Origin: Cryptomeria japonica
Taxonomy: Eukaryota > Streptophyta > Pinopsida > Cupressales > Cupressaceae
NCBI RefSeq assembly: GCF_030272615.1
Contig: NC_081414.1
Coordinates: forward strand, 338,812,502-338,876,501
Direction of reading: 5' to 3'
Length of the DNA stretch: 64,000 nt
How positions within the stretch are numbered: the first letter of the stretch is position 1; each line of letters begins with the position of its first letter. Positions 56,116-64,000 of this stretch are shown here, piece after piece. Both the position numbers and the translations under genes were made by a program. A model generated the notes under the pieces. The model made no database searches. It was given only the letters and a program-made list of their open reading frames with translations, and was not told the DNA's origin.

Positions 56116-57964
56116 AATTATGGAAAGCATCAATGTAAGAGTTGATGAATCCTCTAAGAAGATTGAGGAAACTAGCAGTGAGCAAGCTGTAAATGAATCG
56201 GTTGCAACTTTTTGGGAACCGGTTGTCAGTCAACTGAGTACCAGTAATAGTGTTTCTAAACCGGTGAATGCTGATACTGATGAAGATGAGGATGACAAAG
56301 AAAAACAAGAAGAACCAGTTAAGACCATTCCTTGGTATGTCAAGTTGAATCATGATCTGAAGCAGATCATAGGTGATAAGGATGCAGGAATCCTTACCAG
56401 AAGAAAGATCAGAGAAAACTCATGTATGATCTCTGAATTTGAGCCTAAGTCATTCAAAGAGGCTCATAAAGATGAAGACTGGATCAAGGCAATGGAAGAA
56501 GAACTTGACCAGATAGAGAAAAATGGTACATGGTCCTTGGTACCCAGACCAGAGCATAAAAATGTCATTGGCACCAAATGGGTGTTTAGAAATAAGTTGA
56601 ATGAGGATGGCACAATGATTAGGAATAAAGCTAGACTGGTATGCAAAGGGTATGCTCAAGAAGAAGGTGAAGACTATGGGGAAACCTTTGCTCCTGTAGC
56701 CAGATTGGAAGGAGTTCATATGCTTCTTGCATATGCAACTTTTAAGAGGTTCAAGGTATATCAAATGGATGTAAAATCTGCATTCCTAAATGGTGTACTT
56801 CAAGAGGAGGTGTATATTGAGCAACCAGATGGGTTTGCCCTATCTGAAGATAGTGACATGGTATGTAGCCTACATAAAGAATTATATGGTCTAAAGAAAG
56901 CACCTAGGGCATGGTATGAGCACCTACATTCCCATCTTGTGAAGATTGGATTTGAGAGAACAAGTGAAGATAGCAATATCTACTTGAAGTCTGAAGGAGA
57001 TTAGATTCTGATCTATGAAGTTTTTGTTGATGACATCATCTTTGGTGGAGATGACAAGATGAGTCATGAGTTTGCTGATGAGATGAAGAAAGAATTTGAG
57101 ATGTCACTCATAGGGGAAATTAAGTTCTTCATTGGACTATAGATCCAGTAGATGGAAGATGGAATCTTCATCACTTAGTCCAAATATGTCAAAGAGGTGT
57201 TGAAGACTTTTGGCATGGAAGATAGCAAACCGGTTGGTACATCGATGGTGACCAGTTGCAAATTGACAAAGCAAGATGATTCTGCACTGGTTGATGAGAA
57301 GGAATACCGATCAATGATTGGTAAGTTGCATTATGTAGTGCATAGCAGACCGGATATCGCACATGCAGTTGGCATCACTGCAAGGTTCCAGAAGAGTCCA
57401 AGAGAATCTCACTTGAGTGCAGTCAAGAAGATTCTTAGGTATCTGAAGGGAACAGTTGACTATGGATTGTGGTACCCATACAACAATAATTTCAATCTGA
57501 AAGTATTCACAGATGCTGATTGGGCTGGTAATGTGGATGATCAGAAGAGCACAACCGGTGTTGCATTCTTTCTCGGTGGTAGACTGGTCTCATGGATGAG
57601 TAAAAAGCAAAGTTGTATCTCTCAGTCTATAGTGGAAGCAAAGTATGTTGCAGCTTTCATGAACTGGACTCAGACAATCTGGATGAAGCATGTACTAGAA
57701 GGCTTCAAGATCCCTATATCTGAACTGGTAAGTATATTCTGTGATAACACAAGTACTATCAATATATCAAAGAATCCGGTTTTACATTCTAGAACCAAGC
57801 ATTTTGAGCTTAAGTATCATTTCTTGAGGGAAAAGGTTCAGAATAAAGAGATTGCACTGGCGCATGTGTCTAGTAAGGAGTACTTAGTAGACATATTTAC
57901 CAAGCCTCTCCCAAAGACAACATTTGTGCATTTGAGAGGTGAATTAGGGGTATTGCCCCTTTAG
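56116..57964 (+). pseudogene. Copia-3 reverse transcriptase and RNase H
   Basis: A single frame with only four stops (TAG near 57003, 57140, 57149 and 57176). RVT_2 motifs run in order: [72 protein letters not shown] and FVDDIIFGG (catalytic VDD at about 57027). RNase H follows: FTDADWAGN, SWMSKKQSCIS, VEAKYVA, IFCDNTSTIN and a C-terminal KYHFLREKV, ending RGELGVLPL. Start given where the integrase/RT linker resumes after the 56112 stop. Repairing stops is not implied; the copy is inactive as read. Confidence 0.92.
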
Positions 57965-58179
57965 GAGGTGAACTAAAAGTGATTGTTCCACATCAGTTAG
58001 GTACTGGAAAGACAAATCTTTGGTTGATTGGTGTGTTTAAGGATGCTACTCCTCAGGGGGAGCAGCATGGTGGAACAGTGATGATTGTACCTCCACTTTG
58101 GCATTATTGTCAAAGGGGGAGAAGGAGTGAAGCAAGAAGATATCTTTTGTATATTTCCATCAATGCCAAAGGGGGAGAT
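57965..58179 (+). promoter_or_regulatory. Copia-3 3' untranslated region with polypurine tracts
   Basis: The final tract AAAGGGGGAGAT (58168-58179) abuts the 3' LTR. Extra copies lie near 58055 (CAGGGGGAGC) and 58114 (AAAGGGGGAGAAGG). Confidence 0.85.
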
Positions 58180-59775
58180 TGTTGGCATTATTTGAACCGA
58201 CATGGCATTATGTAAACCGGCATGAAGACATCATGATATTGTATGTTGTCATTGATGTCAATATGAGACATGGTGTGAACCGGCACATGTGATAGGTGAA
58301 GAGAGAGAGGAACTGGCATATGTATGAACCGATCTATATGCCAAAGTGAAGCGGCATAGTTGTTCAAGGTGAACCGGCATGTAGTTATGGGAACCGACAC
58401 ATGGAAGCATTGTATGACTACCGGTTGGTAGGTAGCTTCCACTTCGGGGTTTTCGGTTGGAGTACATTAAGTTTGTGTGACTCAATCAATGATTTAGTAG
58501 TATGGTGGAGGATAGATCGTGTTGCCACGTAAGCTCTGTGTGCGTAAAGGATCTTGCATGAAGATGACTATTCCTATCTACCTCGGGAATGTGCAAAGTC
58601 TGTCAAATGGTGATAACCCGTGATGGGTTATCAAGCGCCATGAAAATGGTGGATAATGGACAATGGAGAATGTCTTGAGGTCGATTCAAGATTGTTGTAT
58701 TTAATGCAGCATGATTCAACGGTCAGGATCGAACCGTTTGAATTTCTTAACCTAATAGGTTTAGGTTTTAAGGTTTTTGCTACCGACCTGTATGTTTCCT
58801 ATAAGGTCGATGTTGGATTTCTTTTTGAGGTTGTTGGCAAAAGTTGTGAGTGTGTATCCAAGGAAAGTGATACATGATTCTTGTCAGACCAAAGGAGAGA
58901 AGAGATACCTGCAAAGTGAATGTGCAGAAGGAAAAGAGGAGCCTAAATGGATTTGCATTAGCATTGAGTGTTGTTAATAGATCATTGTAATACTTGTTGA
59001 TCTCTAGCCACTTCAATAGTTGTAAAATCCCCTAACAAGGTAGCCTTAACTGGCTTGATTCAAAATCTCTTAAAGCGGGTGGTCTTAACCGGCTTGATTC
59101 AAATCCCTTAACCAGGTAACTCGAGGTTAATGAGTTTCAAGAAGCTAGAGAAGCTTAGGAGATCCTTTCAGCTATTGAGTTCTTGAAATCCTCTAACAAG
59201 GTGACCCTAACGGGTTTAACCCTTAACCGGGTGATTCCTAACAGGATCGGTTCCTACCAGAACCTATTGTAATGTCCTTAACAGGACAAGGCTCCCAATA
59301 GAGCGGACTTCTAAAGAGTTCAAAAAGCAACTTGTGGGTATTCATCCCCACCATGGTTTTTCCCAGCTGGGTTTCCATGTGAAAATATGTGTGTCATGTG
59401 AAATGCTTTTGTCTTGTGATACTTTGTTTTATCTGTTAAGCACATGAAGGTTCTATGTTTTATGCCTGTCTATAAAACATATTGAACTCACTATTGTGAA
59501 GGTCTAACGAATGGTTTTTCCCAGCTGGGTTTCCATGTGAATATAATGATACTATAGTATTGAGCTAAGAGGAAAGCTTATTGAGTGATCAGTTCATGAC
59601 TGAATGAGCTATACTAGATGTTACCAGTTGCACTCTATTTTATCGGTATCCCTGTTTGTCAGTCATTTGGAGTATTTGCTGTCAAACAGGTTTTGGACTG
59701 TATTGTGCTGATACTGATTCACCCCCCCCCCTCTCAGTACCGGTTTGGTACAAGATATTCATCATTGAGTTATCG
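58180..59775 (+). repeat. 3' LTR of Copia-3
   Basis: 1,596 bp, collinear with the 5' LTR. It differs by small deletions (near 58490 and 59225) and by a second 31-base copy of the ATGGTTTTTCCC block at 59511-59541 that replaces unrelated sequence present in the 5' LTR. Confidence 0.92.
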
Positions 59776-59843
59776 TGTTCCTCCAAAGAGTTCCTGAGAT
59801 TCTTGTGTTGATCTCATGATCAACCATCCCCACTCAGAGCCAT
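59776..59843 (+). other. Target duplication of Copia-3 and remaining copy A flank
   Basis: TGTTC (59776-59780) and then about 63 bases up to the next Tat-like LTR. No convincing polypurine tract precedes that LTR, which leaves the 3' end of copy A uncertain. Confidence 0.5.
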
Positions 59844-61721
59844 TGTTATCACTATTTAAAAAATGGATGTTCTCAGTCCATAATTGGCTAATTTTGTTAA
59901 AATTTTGAATCTCGGATTGGCCTTGTTACCTCTATTTTGTTGTAGGCCAATGAGAAGGTTTAAAGGTTTTAAGTTTTAACCTTCAAAGGTGTCTGAGTAA
60001 AAGCCTGGTTCTAATTCTGCGTTACTTTTTACCAATTAAGTGATGGGTTCGTTTGTCATGAGAAGTGTCCCCCCCCCATTGTTTTTTACCTAGGCGGTCC
60101 CTTAAATGTTTTAAATTTTATACGCCTATTACTTTGCCCTTTTTCTAATGTTTATCGGGTCCTGTAAGTATCATGCAACTCTTTGTTGATCCAACGGCCC
60201 GCGTTGATTCGTAAGATGAAGATGATCACGAGTTATCCTCTATGAAATAGCGAAAAGTGGTGGGTCCCAGAAGCAGACAGGTTTCCCAAAGAGTAAAGAG
60301 TGGTTGGTTCAGAGGATGATCAATGGCTCATGTTGATTCGTGGCCAAAAGGTGCTTGAGATTTAGCCTTCACAAAGTAGCGAAAACACATGGCAGGTCCC
60401 AGAGACAAGTGGTCTTCCTTGGTTAAAGGGTGATCGGGTTGGAAAAGGATCAACGAATCGAGTTGATTTGTGGCCTAGAGATGCACACATTTTACCTTTT
60501 GTGAAGGAGTAAAAAGGTGGCAGATCTTGCTAAAGGTGGTACTAAAGGTGGTAGGTCCAGCTGATGATGACAGAGCAGTGATGGGGCGCGTAGTTGGTGG
60601 TCTGCAGTGGGCTCGGGCGAGGTGGTCATTGAAAGAATAAACAACAAGCAAGTTCCTGGGATCTGACGGCCTGCGTGGATTTGCAAAGATAAGATGCTAG
60701 TAAGATAGTCATCACGAAGTGGCAAAAAAGGCTAGTGGGCCCAAAGGATAGGCAGGGCACGAAGTTAAAAGCCGATCAAGTCTGTTTTGATCCAACAATC
60801 CTTGTGGTTTCGTAGCCACAAGCTAAACGAAGATTAGTTTTTGTGAAGTAGTGAAATGAGGTGGAAATCACATGAAAGCATGACATGGCATGATAGTTCA
60901 TGCATTTTGCAAAGTTTAATAGTGATGTGTTGAATGCCACATGGCTCTGAAGGGTAGTTGAGGGCCCGCCTAGGTGTAATCGTTAGTTATGTGGAGAAAT
61001 GTGAAGCAAAACACGTGGCAATTTCAGAATGGAACCTAGAGGAGTTTCTTGAGCTAATGGATGATTACCACATGGCATTTGTTAACCAGTTACTAGGTAA
61101 AGTAAGTGGTCTCCAAAAATAAAGGGCCCACTTGAAAGGTTTAATGTTTGTTAAAAGGTCTTCACCTTGTGTTTGATCCAATGGTTGTCGTTGTTTTGTG
61201 GCCCGAAGATGCTTGCAACTTAATCTCTGTGAAATGGCAAAAACTATTAGCCATCAAGATGAGACACAGTTAGTTAGTGAGATTGACGGTCCTGGTTAGA
61301 GTTAAAGATGGGGTGATTAGATTTTGATCTAATGGTTGGCATGGCTTCGTGAAGGAAAAGTACACGAGTGTTAAAGCCCGCGAAATAGCGAAAAGAAGGT
61401 GCAGCCCGACATTAACAAAGAGAGATTAGATGGAGGTAAAGGCAGTGTAAGTTCTTGTAATCCAATGGCCAACATTGTTTCATGAAAGAAAGATGCAAAG
61501 GTTTTATGCACTGCGAAATAGCGAAAGACTAAAACAAAGGAAAGACTTAGAGAAGTTATGACTCGTTAGAGCTAGTTTTGAATTCGATTTGGCAAATTCA
61601 ATTCTGAAAAGATAGCCTAAGCATGCAGAGTTAATTTCTAAAAATAAAATGACAACTTATCCTTTAGAGTCTGCATCAACTTGATTGTTAGTATTGTTTC
61701 ATCGAAGTCTGTTGTAGAGCA
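59844..61721 (+). repeat. Second Tat-like LTR (copy B 5' LTR, or LTR shared with copy A)
   Basis: 1,878 bp, TGTTATCACT to TGTAGAGCA, collinear with 38849-40725 and holding the same GATCCAACGG / GAAATAGCGAAAA modules. A TGGTGCGGAGCGATTCTC primer candidate follows at 61724. Confidence 0.8.
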
Positions 61722-61866
61722 ATTGGTGCGGAGCGATTCTCTTCAGGCAAATAATAAGTTCTTTTGTTCTTTTCTTGATAATTCTAGTTTGTTTCCAATC
61801 ATTGTTGTGTGAATTATTTCATTATAGGTCTATGCTAGTTTCAAGTGGTATAGTTTCTTATTCAGA

Positions 61867-64000
61867 ATGGCACCAAGAAGAGAGTTGACAGGAAAATTGA
61901 ATTATCAGGATAGGAACATCTATGATGATTTTTTAGAACAGTTAACCATGTCCACCAATGTTAGGGCTAAGGCTAAAGAGTTAGTACCAAAGAACCCTCG
62001 CCTGAAAATTGGGGATGGCCTATATGATAAAAGCAATTGGTTAAGGGATGCTGAGATATGGATATCAAGTTTAGGACTGTCCAAAGTCAATTTTGGGTAG
62101 AGACATTCCCTAGCTCCTTTAAATAGAATATGGGAACTGGATGTAGGAAAACTTGTGGTCCCTGGTGTGTTCATGGATGTAGATCTGTTGACCCTAATTG
62201 CACAAAATTATGACCCTGTAGCAAGATGTATCAGAAATATAAAGGGATCAACCCTAGTTGAAATCAAAGATGATGAGTTTAGAAATATTTTCAAGCTCAG
62301 TGAGGCCTCAAATTTGTTAGAGCCTATTGACTTTAAGTCATTAGCTCAGATTTACAATGCACAGAAGGATCATCTTAGGAGTGGCCCATTGATAGAGTTC
62401 TTTGTTAAGATAGGGGGGTTAACCATTGAAGGCCCCAGCACAATGCAACCATTCTCCCTCAATTTATTTACTCTGAGAGCTAAGGGTATGTATTGGGCAC
62501 TATGTCAGATCTTTGGAGAAGATGCTGAAAAGAACATGCCAACCAATTACATGTTAATGATTGCACAAATTCTAAACCCCTCCTTGGCAATAACATTTGA
62601 TTTTTCCCCATAGCTCACTGATGCTATTCATGCAGAGCTTGTAGGGATAAAATGTGGTAAGGTGGATAGCTCGTTTGGATGGTATTCCATGTTAATGCAC
62701 TTGTTCTTGTTCAAAGGTGTTGATTACTTTGCAAAAGATATGGATTTGGTCAAGGTTAAAGATAAAGAGGAGATGCCCGTGCAACTTTGGAGCACTGTTC
62801 TATCCTAGGATAGAGAGGATGCTAGTTTTCTGAAGTTTGATAGATAATCTGCATCTATGATTAGAATTCTTTTATGCAGAGAAAACCCCAGAATTCCCAA
62901 GGCTCTGTTGGAATTCCTCAAACCAAAGGAGTTTGCAGAGGGTATTAAGATTGTTCACAATTGAGGAGACATGTGTTTGTACCCTGTTTCTACTATTTTC
63001 AGAGTGTATGGTTTTAGAGGAACCCCCTACCTACTGCCCTATCAGGTCCCATTGAAGATCGGGATTGCAGAAGTGTTGAGACAGATTGGAGGAGTACAAG
63101 AAGTAGAGCTAACCAATAGGGGTAAAGGGACCATTTTCCCAGCTATTACCATGGCCCACCATTTTGTAATCACTAAAGGTGGATGGAAGTATTTTGAAGA
63201 ATTCTTTAAGCCATATAGGCTGTCTACTGCAGTTTCAAGATGTGCAAACCCTAAGGATTTTTTCAATGGCATGTTCAAAAAGAGAGCAGTGTGTAGAGGT
63301 AGGCCTCACCAATTTCAGTTCCCCAAAGATTTAATTAGGAATGAATTCAGCTTAGATGAGAAGGAACTAAGGAAGTAGAAATGGATTGCATATAAGAAGG
63401 CACTTGATATTATCCATCAATTTGACAGTAGCTATGACCCTCTTCCTAGCTTCAACCCTTTTTTTTTAGAAAATCAAATTCTTGATTCTCTATTTTGAAG
63501 ACCTCATGCAGACCTTAAAAAAAAAGGGAGGCTATAATGCAGAATGATCTTGATAGGGTTAAGCTGGTCTTGGCTAAGCCTGTCTTTGCTAAGGCTATCC
63601 CACCTGATGAATATGTAATGCATAAGAAGTCAAAGTACACTGTGATGATGCCAGTGACAAGTGAGCCTTCCACTTCAAAAGGGAAAAGGAAAATTGAAGA
63701 TGTCATTGACATTCAGGATTCCCCTGAAAGGCAAAGAGTGGGAAAGGAGGTTGAAACTGATGAACCTCAATATTCTCCATTTTAGTCCCTTATCCACATT
63801 AGAGATGAGAAAGCAGTGGTAGAACAATTATTACAGTTAGGGAGTCTAGGTGAGATTTCCTACACCTATGAGGAGACCCAAGAGAGGATGCCAGAGGAGC
63901 CACCTAGTGCTGAAATGGACTTAACTGACGGTGAGATAAGGGGAAAAGAATTAGACCTTACTGTTAAGCAAGCCAGTGAAGAATTCCTGGCTGATAGTAA
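61867..64000 (+). pseudogene. Copy B ORF1 (partial)
   Basis: ATG at 61867 (MAPRRELTGKLNYQDRNIYD). It lacks the early stop and the 1-base insertion seen in copy A, so it shows the original N-terminus better. TAG or TGA stops lie near 62098, 62611, 62806, 62846, 62962, 63203 in other frames or 63376, and a T-run near 63459-63468 and an A-run near 63521-63529 disturb the frame. Sequence follows copy A (YPVSTIFRVYGFRGTPYLLP; MAHHFVITKGGWKYFEEFF; KRKIEDVIDIQDSPERQR) to the window end. Function unknown, as for copy A. Confidence 0.75.

Larger units (their letters stand above)
52195..59775 (+). mobile_element. Copia-3: best-preserved Copia LTR retrotransposon
   Basis: LTRs at 52195-53815 and 58180-59775, initiator-Met primer site, complete gag-protease-integrase-RT-RNase H order, repeated polypurine motifs. 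It is interrupted by a handful of stops and two frameshifts. The proteins are closely related to those of Copia-1. It is inserted in the 3' untranslated part of the Tat-like copy A and therefore postdates it. Confidence 0.93.
38849..59843 (+). mobile_element. Tat/Ogre-like Gypsy element, copy A (interrupted by Copia-3)
   Basis: A 1.88 kb LTR and primer-like site are followed by a large ORF1, gag, protease, archaeal-type RNase H, RT, RNase H and integrase, all on the + strand. It is interrupted after pol by Copia-3 (52195-59775). About 60 bases of flank (59781-59843) lead to a second LTR of the same family at 59844. The extra RNase H and the ORF upstream of gag are Tat/Ogre traits. ORF1 and gag carry many stops, and the integrase core is deleted, so copy A is inactive. 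Confidence 0.82.
59844..64000 (+). mobile_element. Tat/Ogre-like Gypsy element, copy B (cut by window end)
   Basis: The LTR and ORF1 match copy A in order and spacing (LTR 1.88 kb, primer site, about 140-base leader, ORF1). It continues past 64000. Whether its LTR is also the 3' LTR of copy A cannot be settled here. Confidence 0.82.

Noticed and set aside
1-64000. Host protein-coding genes
   Set aside because: Every recognisable coding segment is a retroelement gag, pol or ORF1-type protein. No plant gene family with introns and exons was recognised, though short exons could be missed by eye.

Overview
This window reads as intergenic DNA from a large, retrotransposon-rich land-plant genome. 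It is AT-rich, has no recognisable host gene, tRNA or rRNA, and almost all of it can be assigned to nested LTR retrotransposons with initiator-Met type primer sites, plant Copia gag/pol proteins and Tat/Ogre-like Gypsy proteins. A conifer or other gymnosperm is plausible from the family mix and the large decayed elements, but the sequence alone does not prove it.

Layout. 60-1503 is a decayed gag-protease remnant (+). 3190-3828 is a degraded LTR (-) into which Copia-1 (3829-12829, +) inserted; the 5' LTR of Copia-1 carries a small non-autonomous LTR element (3927-5687). 13880-14959 and 29436-30086 are the two halves of one old Copia-2 (-), split by N1 (14960-29435, -, target duplication GTCTT). 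N1 is a Copia-flanked non-autonomous element with a four-zinc-knuckle gag-like ORF and a long unfamiliar ORF. That ORF is itself split by a Gag-Pro-only element (18415-26201, -, target duplication ATTTC), and its frame resumes across the duplication. 30087-34478 is the 5' part of a Gypsy-type element (N2, +) whose leader holds unusual short-motif arrays. 34479-38240 is a minus-strand LTR plus 3' untranslated tail, followed by a truncated N1-type LTR (38241-38848).

38849 to the end is dominated by a Tat/Ogre-like Gypsy family on the + strand. Copy A has a 1.88 kb LTR, a roughly 3.6 kb extra ORF1 upstream of gag, then gag, protease, an archaeal-type RNase H placed before the reverse transcriptase, RT, a degenerate classical RNase H, and an integrase with most of its core deleted. 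Copia-3 (52195-59775, +, the best preserved element here) inserted just after the pol of copy A. A second LTR (59844-61721) is followed directly by another ORF1 (copy B), which runs off the window. This gives an LTR-internal-LTR-internal arrangement.

Function. None of the elements looks autonomous as it stands: all carry stops or frameshifts, and N1 and the Gag-Pro element lack polymerase and integrase and would need enzymes supplied in trans. The points most worth follow-up are the long ORF of N1, the position of the extra RNase H in the Tat-like element, its large ORF1, and the TAGCGCAT-type arrays in N2. Element boundaries were set by eye from paired LTRs, TG/CA ends, primer sites, polypurine tracts and target duplications; no alignment or database search was run.
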